Notes: a model not told the origin generated them from the sequence alone. DNA of 64,000 nt from Henriciella litoralis (GCF_002088935.1 NZ_NCSS01000006.1:1272407-1336406); one strand, 5' to 3'. Counted from the stretch's first letter, positions 1 to 9,322 are shown. Made by a program: numbers and translations.

Positions 1-18
1 CTTCATTTTCCTCCTGAT
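1..18 (-). promoter_or_regulatory. RBS and first codons of a gene leaving the window on the left
   Basis: Read on the minus strand, an AGGAGG Shine-Dalgarno motif is followed by AAA and ATGAAG at bases 6 to 1. This is the beginning of a leftward gene, divergent from the DUF305 gene, of which only two codons are in the window. Its product cannot be told. Confidence 0.5.
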
Positions 19-109
19 GCGAAACCAAATGGATGGTCCAACTTCAGGCGGAATTCGAGCATCGGATTAACTCGGAACCTGTTCACACACTTCTCCGTTA
101 GTCGTGGAA

Positions 110-126
110 ATACCCCACCACTGTAT
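110..126. promoter_or_regulatory. Candidate CsoR-like operator upstream of the DUF305 gene
   Basis: ATACCCCACCACTGTAT has ATAC/GTAT outer arms and a C-rich left half like the clear CsoR operator at 2197-2214, but the inner bases are not symmetric. It ends one base before the AAGGAGG ribosome-binding site at 127-133, a good place for repression. Weak evidence; it suggests that the DUF305 gene belongs to the same copper regulon. Confidence 0.3.
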
Positions 127-142
127 AAGGAGGATGTTGAAA

Positions 143-703
143 GTGGATATGAAGAACAGTTATTGGCGGTTTGGCGCAATGATCATCACATCGATGATCG
201 TGATGTTTGGGCTGATGTACCTCAACACCTATGCGTGGGAGCATGTTCGCTGGAGCGAAACGCGCTTCTACATGGCCTTCATCATGGGCGCCGCGATGGC
301 CGTCGTGATGCTGAGCTTCATGCTCAACATGTACAAGGACAGCCGGATCAATTTCGGCATTTTCATTGGCGCTGCGGTCGTGTTCGTCCTGGCCCTCTGG
401 CTGGTGCGCAGCCAGAGCACTGTCGACGACCGGTCCTACATGAAAGCGATGATCCCCCACCACTCCATTGCCATCATGACAAGTGAACGCGCCGGCATCG
501 AGGATGTCCGTGTGCGCGAGCTTGCCGACGAGATCATCACGGCGCAGCGCCGCGAGATCAAGGAAATGGAATGGCTGATTTCCGACATCGCGGAGAATGG
601 CCCGGCATCGACGGAAAGGGAGGCGGCGAGCCGCCCCGTTCCCCCCTTTGAAGGCACGCTCAATCCAGACGACGCTGCCGGGGCAGCCATCGCGGAGGAC
701 TAA
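143..703 (+). CDS. DUF305 family membrane protein
   Basis: About 186 aa. Three hydrophobic segments in the first 100 residues (starting around WRFGAMIITS, FYMAFIMGAA and FGIFIGAAVV) are followed by a DUF305 domain with the typical MIPHHSIAIMTSERA histidine/methionine motif, then a short acidic tail. DUF305 proteins often accompany copper and silver resistance genes; the His/Met motif suggests metal binding at the outer face of the inner membrane, but the function is unproven. The frame is open from GTG 104, but AAGGAGG at 127-133 fits GTG 143 (9-nt spacing) or ATG 149 better, so the upstream start is unlikely. Confidence 0.8.
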   Translation: MDMKNSYWRFGAMIITSMIVMFGLMYLNTYAWEHVRWSETRFYMAFIMGAAMAVVMLSFMLNMYKDSRINFGIFIGAAVVFVLALWLVRSQSTVDDRSYMKAMIPHHSIAIMTSERAGIEDVRVRELADEIITAQRREIKEMEWLISDIAENGPASTEREAASRPVPPFEGTLNPDDAAGAAIAED

Positions 704-757
704 CGCGCCTTCCACGTCCAGTCAGACCCATTCGATCCCGAAAAGGAGCGAAACAGA

Positions 758-2113
758 ATGAGACTTGAAAAGATCAAGACACAGGGCCTTGCCCACCTTT
801 CCTACTTCCTGAGCGCCGATGGCGAAGCTGCGGTCATCGATCCGCGGCGTGACATCGACATCTATCTGGACCTCGCCCGTGAGGAAGGCTCTGTCATCAA
901 GCACGTCTTCGAAACCCACCGGAACGAGGACCTGCTCTCAGGCGCCCCTGTCCTGAAGGAAGAGACTGGCGCAAAGGTCTGGCACGGGCCGAACCCTGAA
1001 AAGCCGATCCAGTATGCAGCCGAAACGCGGGAAGGCGACACGTTCGAGATTGGCGGCGCGCTCCTGAAGGTGCTTGAAACGCCCGGGCACACCGACGACA
1101 GCCTGTCCTACGTGCTTTATGACAAGAGCTTTGAGGAAGGCCCGGTTGGCGTGTTCACGGGCGATGCCCTGTTCATTGGCGATGTCGGGCGCACGGACTT
1201 CTATCCCGACCGCAAACGCGAAGTCGCCGGCCTGCTCTATGACAGCCTGGAGAAACTGATGAGGCTCGGCGACCAGTGCCTCGTCTATCCCGCGCATGGC
1301 GCCGGTTCGGTTTGTGGCTCGGGCATGGCCGACCGGGAGTTTTCCTCCATCGGCCATGAAAAGCTCAACAATCCGAGCCTGCAGATCGATGACCGGGAGG
1401 CTTTCATCGACGCCAAGGTAGCCGAGAACCACTACATCCCGCCATACTTCCGGCGCATGGAAGAGGGCAATATGGAAGGCACCGAAGATGCGCCGCCGGC
1501 GCCCCTGCCCGCCTCCCCGGCCAGGTTGCTCGATCCGGGCGATGCGGTCTGCCTCGATGTCCGTGGCATATTCGACTTTGCCGGCGGACACCGCACGGGC
1601 TCGCTCTGCATCCCGGATGACATGCTTGCCGCCTTCGCGGGCTGGTTGCTGCCAGGCGACAAACCGGTGCTGCTGGTAGCGCGCGATGACGACCAGGCGG
1701 TCGATGCGGCCACCACGCTTCAGCGGATCGGCTTCGACAATGTGAGCGGATTTGTCAGCGGCGCCATGCCCGTGGCGGTCCAGAACGGCCCGCTCGACAC
1801 ACTCGACTTCGTCGATACCGAAACCGTCGCCGCGCGCGTAGACAACCCGCCGGCTGGCTGGACCCTGCTCGATGTCCGGGCCATCGACGAATATGAGAGC
1901 GGCCATATCAAGGACAGCAAGCACGCTTATGTCGGCAAGCTGCCTGATGCGGCCAGTGACCTCGACCCGGACAAGCCCGTCACCGTCATGTGCGGAAGCG
2001 GCGCCCGGGCCACCATTGCCGCCTCGCAGCTCATGCGGAAGGGGTTCTCCGAGGTCGATGTCTATATCGGCTCGATGAAGGCGTGGACCGCAGCTGGAAA
2101 TGCCATTGAGTGA
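758..2113 (+). CDS. MBL-fold/rhodanese fusion protein, persulfide-dioxygenase-like with altered metal site
   Basis: 451 aa: an N-terminal metallo-beta-lactamase-fold domain (residues 1 to about 240) followed by two rhodanese domains. The usual HxHxDH metal motif reads T53-H54-R-N56-E-D58-L59, so two ligands are replaced; the later motifs PGHTDD, TGDALF and YPAHGAG remain. The first rhodanese domain lacks the active cysteine (LLVARDDD), while the second has CGSGARA with Cys412. Intact relatives (ETHE1, CstB) oxidise persulfides and handle sulfane sulfur. With the altered site, dioxygenase activity is doubtful here. It lies before the CsoR-family gene, a pairing common for persulfide- or copper-sensing loci. 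Confidence 0.8.
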   Translation: MRLEKIKTQGLAHLSYFLSADGEAAVIDPRRDIDIYLDLAREEGSVIKHVFETHRNEDLLSGAPVLKEETGAKVWHGPNPEKPIQYAAETREGDTFEIGGALLKVLETPGHTDDSLSYVLYDKSFEEGPVGVFTGDALFIGDVGRTDFYPDRKREVAGLLYDSLEKLMRLGDQCLVYPAHGAGSVCGSGMADREFSSIGHEKLNNPSLQIDDREAFIDAKVAENHYIPPYFRRMEEGNMEGTEDAPPAPLPASPARLLDPGDAVCLDVRGIFDFAGGHRTGSLCIPDDMLAAFAGWLLPGDKPVLLVARDDDQAVDAATTLQRIGFDNVSGFVSGAMPVAVQNGPLDTLDFVDTETVAARVDNPPAGWTLLDVRAIDEYESGHIKDSKHAYVGKLPDAASDLDPDKPVTVMCGSGARATIAASQLMRKGFSEVDVYIGSMKAWTAAGNAIE

Positions 2114-2196
2114 TGACTGTCAGTCCATCTTGGGCTGAACCTTTCGTTTCTGACGCATAAAGAGACTGGAAATTGCTTCACGAGGTCCCCATATGG

Positions 2197-2214
2197 ATAC
2201 CCTGTATGGGGTAT
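2197..2214. promoter_or_regulatory. CsoR-type operator
   Basis: ATACCCTGTATGGGGTAT is a perfect 6-bp inverted repeat (ATACCC/GGGTAT) with a 6-bp spacer, the form of known CsoR operators. It ends 5 bases before the ATG at 2220, so the repressor would cover its own promoter and leader. Its position also argues against the alternative start at 2193. Confidence 0.7.
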
Positions 2215-2219
2215 TTGCC

Positions 2220-2495
2220 ATGAAGACTGAAACCAAAGAGGCCGCGACCCGAAGGCTTGCCCGCATCGAGGGACAAGTGCGCGGCATCACGAAGATGGTG
2301 TCCGACGATCGGTATTGTATTGATGTCATTCGTCAGGTGCAGGCTGTGAAGGCCGCGCTTGTCGGCCTCGAGGCCGTTATCCTGGATGACCATATCGCAA
2401 CGTGTGTGGATCATGCTCTGACCGGAAGCAATGTCGATGACCGGCGTGAAAAGGTCGAGGAACTTGTTGCTGTGCTTGGTGGCCGCAAGAAGTAG
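2220..2495 (+). CDS. csoR: CsoR-family copper-sensing repressor
   Basis: 91 aa from the ATG just after the operator. All-helical DUF156/CsoR fold, with RLARIEGQVRGI in helix 1. Cys33, His58 and Cys62 have exactly the spacing of the Cu(I)-binding C-H-C triad of CsoR (C-x24-H-x3-C); FrmR/RcnR relatives carry His at the third position. Cu(I) binding would release DNA and derepress the locus. The operator at 2197-2214 indicates autoregulation, probably together with the downstream cus genes. A persulfide sensor (CstR) is the main alternative because of the rhodanese gene upstream, but the conserved His favours copper. Confidence 0.85.
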   Translation: MKTETKEAATRRLARIEGQVRGITKMVSDDRYCIDVIRQVQAVKAALVGLEAVILDDHIATCVDHALTGSNVDDRREKVEELVAVLGGRKK

Positions 2496-2548
2496 CGGCC
2501 TCACAGTTTGTTGAAATGAAAGTTTTAATCTTTTCACGTATTTGAACA

Positions 2549-2968
2549 ATGATGCAGTTTGTGACCCGCCTCCTGACACTGTTTGCCGCTGCCTTCATGG
2601 CGGCTCATCCGGTCATGGCGTGTCCATTGATGGTCGGGACCTCCGAAACCGCGCCGACTGAAATGAGCAGCAATCACCCCTGTAATGACATGGCGATGGA
2701 AGCCATGGCCGACACCGGGCATACAGATCAGGCATCATCGTCTGATTGCCCCGCGGGATACGACTGTGCACCCATGCTTATCCAGGCGCACAGTGACGCC
2801 AATCCAGTTGCACCTGTTGCGAATGTAGACGCAGAATTTGCTGCGGTTCTCGCTAACCCACCAAAGGCATTCCTGCCAGAGCGCGAAACGCTAAAGACCG
2901 GGCCTCCACCTCGGCTGGATATCGTCCAGCACACGCCAATATCGCTAAAGCAGCGCTTCCTGAATTGA
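2549..2968 (+). CDS. Small periplasmic Cys/His/Met-rich protein of a copper locus
   Basis: 139 aa. A signal peptide with hydrophobic core LLTLFAAAFMAA and a cleavage region near VMACP is followed by a short segment rich in Cys, His and Met (SNHPCNDMAMEAMADTGH), then a C-terminal part with a PPPRLDI motif. Proteins of this size, signal and composition commonly precede RND metal-efflux operons and may buffer periplasmic metal. No defined family is recognised. The cusC-like gene starts 72 bp downstream, so both are probably co-transcribed. Confidence 0.6.
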   Translation: MMQFVTRLLTLFAAAFMAAHPVMACPLMVGTSETAPTEMSSNHPCNDMAMEAMADTGHTDQASSSDCPAGYDCAPMLIQAHSDANPVAPVANVDAEFAAVLANPPKAFLPERETLKTGPPPRLDIVQHTPISLKQRFLN

Positions 2969-3040
2969 GAGCGATGACCTGCGGCCGCCACAGCAGCCCG
3001 TCGTCATCGCTTCTCACAATTCAGAAGAGCCCGTTTTATC

Positions 3041-4255
3041 ATGCCCCACATTTCAAGAATGCTGCTGGTCGCAGCGTTTGCCGCTGTGCCCCTGGCGGCG
3101 GTTGCCAACGCTCAGAGCTTTGCCGAGCTTGAAGCCCGTCTCGAGGCCCATCCAAGCCTCTCCGCTCTCGGTTACGATGCCGAGGCCGACCGGGAGCGTG
3201 CTGTCGCCTCAACCGCACTCCCGGACCCCGTCGTATCCCTCGGGATCAACAACTTTCCGATTTTCGATCCCTCGTTCGACAGTTACTTGCCGACCAATAA
3301 AGCCGTTGGTATCCGGCAACAATTTCCGAGCTTCGCGGGCCGTGAAGCCCGCGCCGGTGAAGCCCGGGCGATGTCAGCACAGACCGAGGCGGTTCGCGAT
3401 GCCCGTTATGCGGCCTTGCGCGCCGAACTCATCGCTCTTCTCGCTGACAAGACTAGACTGACCAGGCAGAGATCCCTCGCCGAAGCGCGAAACGCCAAAT
3501 ACGACGAGCTTGTCGACATTGTCGAGGCCGAGATCGATGCGGGCCGCCCGGCCGTCTATCGCCTTGCCGAAATTGAAAGCGAACGGGCAGAAGTTTCCCG
3601 GACGCTTGTTGATCTTGACCGGCAGGAAGCCGAGACCGATGCGCGCCTGATCGAACTCGTCGGACTGGTCCCTTCGACCGGCCTCCCTCCCCTGACTGAA
3701 AGAGACTGGTCCGGCGCAGCGCTTGAGTTCCACACCGTACGCATTGCCGACGCGGCCGTCCGCGTTACCGATTACGGTATCGACGAGGCCCGCGCGGCCT
3801 GGAAGCCAGAATGGGGGGCCCAGCTCACCTATCAACAGCGCGATGAAGGCGCGATGTTCGCGGGGGATGACTGGGTCTCCGGTATGGTGACTTTTACGGT
3901 TCCGCTCTGGGCCGAAAGGAAGCAGGCACCGAACTTGCGCGCCGCAAAGGCTGAGCGGGCCGGCGCCGAGCAACGCTACCAGGCTGCCGCGCGGAATGCG
4001 GCGGCCCAGTATGCGTCCCGGGACGCCATTATACGCGCGGCCGATGCCAGTATCGACGTGCTGCAGGTCAAGATTGCTGCCGTCGAAGACGAAGTCGAGG
4101 CCCAGCTGATTGCTTATGAATCCGGTGTTGGCGGTTATGCGCCGATCATCGACGGCGAGATCGCCATTCTCAAACTCCGGGCGGAAATCGAAGCTGAAAC
4201 GGCCCGCAAGGCCGCTGCGATCGCACGCCTGAATGCCCTCCTGGTGACACAATGA
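3041..4255 (+). CDS. cusC: TolC-family outer-membrane channel of Cu/Ag RND pump
   Basis: 404 aa. Signal peptide ending near VANAQS, then two long helical repeats with the alternating Ala/Glu/Arg pattern of outer-membrane efflux proteins; somewhat shorter than E. coli CusC. It forms the outer-membrane duct of the tripartite pump. Its stop overlaps the adaptor start by 4 nt (ATGA at 4252-4255), so translation is coupled. The family is clear; the substrate is inferred from the adaptor and permease. Confidence 0.85.
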   Translation: MPHISRMLLVAAFAAVPLAAVANAQSFAELEARLEAHPSLSALGYDAEADRERAVASTALPDPVVSLGINNFPIFDPSFDSYLPTNKAVGIRQQFPSFAGREARAGEARAMSAQTEAVRDARYAALRAELIALLADKTRLTRQRSLAEARNAKYDELVDIVEAEIDAGRPAVYRLAEIESERAEVSRTLVDLDRQEAETDARLIELVGLVPSTGLPPLTERDWSGAALEFHTVRIADAAVRVTDYGIDEARAAWKPEWGAQLTYQQRDEGAMFAGDDWVSGMVTFTVPLWAERKQAPNLRAAKAERAGAEQRYQAAARNAAAQYASRDAIIRAADASIDVLQVKIAAVEDEVEAQLIAYESGVGGYAPIIDGEIAILKLRAEIEAETARKAAAIARLNALLVTQ

Positions 4256-6114
4256 AAAAGACATTCCTGATAATGGGCACCGCATCTGCCGCCCTCTTGC
4301 TCGCCGCATGCGGCGCACCGGGCGGATCACCGGGCGGCCAGGGTGAAAAACCGAACGCCTCGAGCGAGACGCAACGATACACCTGCCCCATGCACCCGCA
4401 CTATATTTCGACCGATCCGGACGGCACCTGCCCGATCTGTGGCATGGACCTGGTGCCTGCCGACAAGACCCAGGAACCGACGAGCTCAACAGGGGAAATC
4501 CTGTACTACAAGCATCCCATGGGTAAGCCGGACACCTCGCCTGTTCCGAAAAAGGATTCCATGGGCATGGATTACATCCCGGTTTATGCCGATGACACCG
4601 GATCGGGCGTGGCCGTCTCGCCGGAAATGATCCAGACCATGGGGATCCGGACATCACCTGCCGAGACCAGGGATTTCAGCCGTGTACTGAGAGCCTTCGG
4701 CACGGTCGAGACCAATGAACGGCTCGAAAATGTTACCGTCTCGCGGCTAGAAGGCTGGATTGAGAATCTGGCGGTCAATGCCGAGGGCGACACCGTCCGC
4801 CCCGGCAGTCTCCTCTACCGGATCTACAGTCCGGACCTGATCGCCGCGCAGAAAGATTATCTGAACTCGTTCAGGATCGGTAACGAAGCGCGCATCGCGT
4901 CGGTTCGCCAGCGCCTGCGCTCCCTTGGCATGCAGAATGCGGCCATCGACCGGCTGACCGAAACCCGCCAGGTCATTGAACGTGTTCCGGTTTACGCAGA
5001 AGCCGGCGGCACGGTTGCCGAGCTCCAGGTCCGCAATGGCGACTATGTCAAACCCGGCACGCCTATATTACGCCTGCAATCCTATGCCGATGTCTGGGTC
5101 ATTGCCTCGGTGCCGGAGAGCGATTTGCCTCTGGTGGAAACAGGCATGCAGGCCGAACTCGATTTTCCGAGCGCGCCCGATGCCCCCGGCAAAGGCGAGG
5201 TCGACTATATCTATCCGACAATCGACCCGAAAACCCGTACAGCCGACGTCCGGATCGAAGTGGACAATGCGTCGGGCTATCTTCGCCCGGGCGCCTATGC
5301 GGACATAAGGCTGAATATCGGCGGCCGACCGCGTCTTTCGGTTCCAAGTGAAGCCATTTTGCTCGGTAGCGAGGGCGCCCGTGTCGTCATCGCCGAAGGC
5401 AATGGCCGCTTCTCCGGACGCGCCGTGCAAACCGGCATTTCGGCCAATGGCCGGACCGAAATCCTGTCGGGTCTGGAAAGCGGCGACATGGTCGTCGCCA
5501 GCGGGCAGTTCCTGCTCGATAGCGAAGCCAACCTGAAAGAAGGCCTTGCCAAGCTGGAAGCTCCGGATGCGAGCGCGGCCAGTCCGGAAACACCGCTCTC
5601 CGATATTCCGGTGGAAAGTAAAGCCCTCGCCGAAATCGATCACTTCACTGACATGGCGCTCTACTTCCACGAGGCCCTGACAGACGGGTATGACATCGAT
5701 CCGCTATTCGTGGACCCGGCGCTCGCCCTGGTGCCAGTGCTGCGGGACCGTTACGCGAACACGAAACTGGCACCGGTCATGGATGCTACGCAAACCGCTC
5801 TCGCCGTCGCGCAGGACGCCACGGACCGCGAAGACCTTGCCACACAACTCTCAGACCTGGTCGAGGCCTTGAAACCCTGGCTGCTGGAAGGCGCACCTCA
5901 GCATTACAGCGAGGCTGGTCTGGTGCTCTACCGGGACACCGCAACGGGCCGGTACTGGCTGCAGGAAGAAGCGAAACCAGCCAATCCGTACAGCGCAGAT
6001 GGAGCCGAACGGATTGACTGGCCCAACCCGATGGCCGGCATGTCGATGACGACCAATGACAGCGAGACTGGCGCTGACCAGGCCCCTGGGCATTCGGGGG
6101 ACAGTCATGACTAA
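4252..6114 (+). CDS. cusB: RND periplasmic adaptor with heavy-metal-binding domain
   Basis: 620 aa. Lipobox LLLAACG, then a heavy-metal-binding domain with YTCPMHP and CPICGMDL, then a second degenerate copy (HPMG...SPVPKKDSMGMDY) as seen in CusB proteins. A membrane-fusion-protein barrel-sandwich and beta-barrel follow (from about residue 130 to 440). The C-terminal 150 residues resemble DUF3347, ending around YWLQEEAKPANPY but without that domain's usual cysteines. It links channel and permease and is thought to hand Cu(I)/Ag(I) to the pump. It overlaps cusA by 8 nt. Confidence 0.9.
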   Translation: MKKTFLIMGTASAALLLAACGAPGGSPGGQGEKPNASSETQRYTCPMHPHYISTDPDGTCPICGMDLVPADKTQEPTSSTGEILYYKHPMGKPDTSPVPKKDSMGMDYIPVYADDTGSGVAVSPEMIQTMGIRTSPAETRDFSRVLRAFGTVETNERLENVTVSRLEGWIENLAVNAEGDTVRPGSLLYRIYSPDLIAAQKDYLNSFRIGNEARIASVRQRLRSLGMQNAAIDRLTETRQVIERVPVYAEAGGTVAELQVRNGDYVKPGTPILRLQSYADVWVIASVPESDLPLVETGMQAELDFPSAPDAPGKGEVDYIYPTIDPKTRTADVRIEVDNASGYLRPGAYADIRLNIGGRPRLSVPSEAILLGSEGARVVIAEGNGRFSGRAVQTGISANGRTEILSGLESGDMVVASGQFLLDSEANLKEGLAKLEAPDASAASPETPLSDIPVESKALAEIDHFTDMALYFHEALTDGYDIDPLFVDPALALVPVLRDRYANTKLAPVMDATQTALAVAQDATDREDLATQLSDLVEALKPWLLEGAPQHYSEAGLVLYRDTATGRYWLQEEAKPANPYSADGAERIDWPNPMAGMSMTTNDSETGADQAPGHSGDSHD

Positions 6115-9100
6115 ACGAAACGACAGAGACCTCGCGGGGCAAGACCCCTCCAAATCATGGGTGGCAATGCTGATCTCCTGGTCGGTTTCCAACCAGCTCA
6201 TCGTCCTCATGCTCGCCGCTGCACTGGCTGTGACCGGGTGGATGGCGATCCAGCGCACGCCGCTCGATGCAGTGCCGGACCTGACAGATACCCAGGTCAT
6301 CATTCGCACCGATTTTCCTGGCCAGAGCCCGCAGATTGTCGAGGACCTCGTCACCTATCCACTATCGACGAACCTTCTCGGTCTGCCGAAGACCAAGGAC
6401 GTGCGCGGCTCCTCAATGTTCGGCACCAGTTTTGTGTATGTCATATTTGACGATGATGTTGACCTCTACTGGGCCCGCTCGCGCGTTCTCGAAGCCTTGT
6501 CCCGGCTGGGGTCCGAACTCCCGGAAGGCGCCGTACCCCAGATCGGACCGGATGCGACCGGCGTTGGCTGGGTCTATCAGTATGCCTTGGTCGACAAGAC
6601 CGGCAAGACCGATCTCGCCGAGCTGCGTTCACTCCAGGACTGGTTCCTGAAACTTGAACTCGCCGGAGTGGAAGGGGTCTCTGAAGTCGCTTCGGTCGGC
6701 GGTTTTGTCCGGGAATACCAGGTGCTACTCGATCCCAATCGCCTGAGAAGTTACGACCTGTCGATCACCCGTATCCGTGACGCGGTCCGCGCAGCCTCAA
6801 GCGAAGTCGGTGGCCGCGTGCTCGAACAGGGCGAAACGGAATATGTCATCCGCTCATCAGGCTATGTCGATGAGAAGCTTGATCTCGAACAGGTCGTGGT
6901 CAAGGCAGAGGATGGCACCCCCGTCCAGCTGAGCCATGTCGCCCGGATTGTCGAAGGCCCGGCCCTCCGGCGCGGCATTGTCGAACTCAATGGCGAAGGC
7001 GAAACGGTGTCCGGCATCGTGGTGATGCGCGATGGCGAGAATGCGCTGTCGGTGATCGAACGTGTGAAGGAGAAACTTGATAGTCTCCAGCGCGGCCTGC
7101 CGGAAGGTGTCGAGATTGTCACTGTGTATGACCGCGCGCCACTCATCGAGGGTTCGGTCGATTATCTGAAAGACAAGCTGATCGAGGAAGGCATCGCGGT
7201 TGCGCTCGTCATCCTGATCTTCCTCCTCCATGTAAGGTCGTCTCTGGTTGCCATCATCACCTTGCCGCTCGGAGTGCTCGGCGCGTTCCTGATCATGTCC
7301 TGGCAAGGTGTCACAGCGAACATCATGTCACTTGGCGGGATCGCCATCGCGATCGGCGCCATGGTCGACGCCTCGATTGTGCTTGTCGAGAATGCCAGCC
7401 GGAAACTGGCGGATCTGGGACCGAAACCCGATCCGAGCGTGCGCCGCCAGGCGCTGGTCGAGTCGGCTCAGGAAGTCGGCCCCGGCATATTCTTTTCACT
7501 CCTCATCATCACGGTCTCCTTCCTGCCCGTCTTTGCCCTGACCGGTCAGAGCTTCAGGCTCTTCAGTCCTCTTGCCTATACCAAGACCTATGCGATGGCC
7601 TTCGCGGCCATTCTGTCGGTGACACTTGTCCCGGTTCTGATGCTGTACCTGATGCGGGGTCGGTTCCGGCGCGAGGAAGCCAATCCCCTGAACGCCTTCT
7701 TCGTCTGGGCCTACAAACCGCTGCTCCATCTAGCCCTGAGGTTCAAATGGATCACGGTCGCCCTTGCGCTCGCGCTGACGGCCACCGTCATCGTGCCGGT
7801 CCAGAGGATCGGCTCGGAATTCATGCCGGCCCTTTATGAAGGCGAGCTCCTCTACATGCCGACCACCCTGCCCGGCGTGTCATCCACCAAGATGCGGGAG
7901 ATTCTTGGCCAGACAAACCGCGTCATCAAGACCGTGCCAGAAGTCGATCGTGTCTTCGGCAAGGCCGGGCGCGCCGATACCGCAACCGATCCAGCGCCAC
8001 TCACCATGATCGAGACCTGGATCAAGCTGAAACCGAAGGAGGATTGGCGGCCAGGTGTGACGGTCGAGGACATCACCGATGAGCTCGATGCCAAGCTGCA
8101 AATGCCCGGCCTCGTGAATTCATGGGGCTATCCGATCAAGATTCGCATGGACATGGTTTCAACAGGTGTGCGCACGCCCATTGGCATCAAGGTTACGGGC
8201 GATGATCTGACAGAGATTGAGACCATTGCCCGGGACATAGAAGCGGCCATTTCGGACGTACCCGGAACGCGCTCGGCCTTCGCCGACAGGGTCATGGGCG
8301 GAAAATATCTCGAGATCACGCCGGATAGGGGCGAACTCGCCCGGCGGAATATCGACATGGCAGCCTTCCAGTCCGTGATCCAAACCGCCCTGGGCGGCAT
8401 GACACTCTCCCAGTCTGTCGAGGGCCGGGAACGCTATGACATCATCCTGCGCTATGATCGGCCATTTCGTGAGAGTGCCACAGACCTGGAAGAGATACTC
8501 GTGACCGCCCCGTCCGGCGCCCATATCCCTCTCAGCGAACTGGCGGACATTTCCTATGCGGAAGGCCCGCCAATGATCCGATCGGAAAATGCCAGGCTGA
8601 CTGGCTGGGTTTTCGTCGATATCGCGGACCGGGACATGGGCAGCTATGTTGCAGACGCCGGACAGGTGATTGCCAACGCCGTCGACCTGCCTGCGGGATA
8701 TGCGGTGGAGTTCTCCGGACAGTATGAACAGATGCAGGAAGCGAATGCGCGGCTGAAGATCGCCATTCCAGCTGCGATTGCACTGATCTTCCTGCTGCTG
8801 ATGCTACATTTCGGTCGGCTCGACCGGACCCTGATCATCATGGCCAGCCTGCCATTCGGCCTGGTCGGCGGAATGTGGGCCGTCTGGTTGGCAGGCTACA
8901 ATCTGTCAGTAGCCGTCGCGGTCGGTTTCATCGCCCTGGGCGGCATCGCGGTCGAGACAGCCGTCGTGATGCTGCTCTATATCGACGCGGAAGTCCGCAA
9001 GGCGAACCCGTCTGACAGGAGCCAGCTTTTCGCAGCTGTCAGCAAGGGCGCGGCCATGCGCGTCAGGCCGAAGTTGATGACGGTCACGACCATTTTTGCA

Positions 9101-9322
9101 GGTCTTGCCCCGATCTTCCTGACCGACGGCCTCGGATCGGACGTCATGCGCCGGATTGCCCTGCCCATGCTTGGCGGCATGGCCTCAACCCTCATCCTCT
9201 CCCTGATCGTGATCCCGGCCATCTACTACATCCGGGTCGGGCTGCAGATTCCATCAGATTTACCCCGGGCCGAACCGGATAACCGGGCCGGCTCATTCAC
9301 CCCCGAAGGAGAAAAACCATGA
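6107..9322 (+). CDS. cusA: Heavy-metal-efflux RND permease, Cu(I)/Ag(I) type
   Basis: 1071 aa, the usual length, with 12 membrane segments and two large periplasmic loops. The TM4 motif GAMVDASIVLVENASRK is of the monovalent-cation class. Met584 (LLYMPTT), Met634 (PLTMIET) and Met683 (RMDMVSTG) are 50 and 49 residues apart, exactly as are the Cu-binding Met573/623/672 of E. coli CusA, so Cu/Ag export is well supported. The proton-driven pump takes metal from periplasm or cytosol. ATG 6107 is chosen because it overlaps the cusB stop. Confidence 0.93.
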   Translation: MTKRNDRDLAGQDPSKSWVAMLISWSVSNQLIVLMLAAALAVTGWMAIQRTPLDAVPDLTDTQVIIRTDFPGQSPQIVEDLVTYPLSTNLLGLPKTKDVRGSSMFGTSFVYVIFDDDVDLYWARSRVLEALSRLGSELPEGAVPQIGPDATGVGWVYQYALVDKTGKTDLAELRSLQDWFLKLELAGVEGVSEVASVGGFVREYQVLLDPNRLRSYDLSITRIRDAVRAASSEVGGRVLEQGETEYVIRSSGYVDEKLDLEQVVVKAEDGTPVQLSHVARIVEGPALRRGIVELNGEGETVSGIVVMRDGENALSVIERVKEKLDSLQRGLPEGVEIVTVYDRAPLIEGSVDYLKDKLIEEGIAVALVILIFLLHVRSSLVAIITLPLGVLGAFLIMSWQGVTANIMSLGGIAIAIGAMVDASIVLVENASRKLADLGPKPDPSVRRQALVESAQEVGPGIFFSLLIITVSFLPVFALTGQSFRLFSPLAYTKTYAMAFAAILSVTLVPVLMLYLMRGRFRREEANPLNAFFVWAYKPLLHLALRFKWITVALALALTATVIVPVQRIGSEFMPALYEGELLYMPTTLPGVSSTKMREILGQTNRVIKTVPEVDRVFGKAGRADTATDPAPLTMIETWIKLKPKEDWRPGVTVEDITDELDAKLQMPGLVNSWGYPIKIRMDMVSTGVRTPIGIKVTGDDLTEIETIARDIEAAISDVPGTRSAFADRVMGGKYLEITPDRGELARRNIDMAAFQSVIQTALGGMTLSQSVEGRERYDIILRYDRPFRESATDLEEILVTAPSGAHIPLSELADISYAEGPPMIRSENARLTGWVFVDIADRDMGSYVADAGQVIANAVDLPAGYAVEFSGQYEQMQEANARLKIAIPAAIALIFLLLMLHFGRLDRTLIIMASLPFGLVGGMWAVWLAGYNLSVAVAVGFIALGGIAVETAVVMLLYIDAEVRKANPSDRSQLFAAVSKGAAMRVRPKLMTVTTIFAGLAPIFLTDGLGSDVMRRIALPMLGGMASTLILSLIVIPAIYYIRVGLQIPSDLPRAEPDNRAGSFTPEGEKP

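Noticed and set aside
98..715. Open frame of 205 codons on the minus strand over the DUF305 gene
   Set aside because: Antisense to a gene with clear membrane helices and DUF305 motif; no family match and composition typical of a shadow frame in GC-rich DNA.
3374..4657. 427-codon minus-strand frame across cusC and cusB
   Set aside because: Spans two well-supported, coupled genes on the plus strand; its translation has no recognisable domain.
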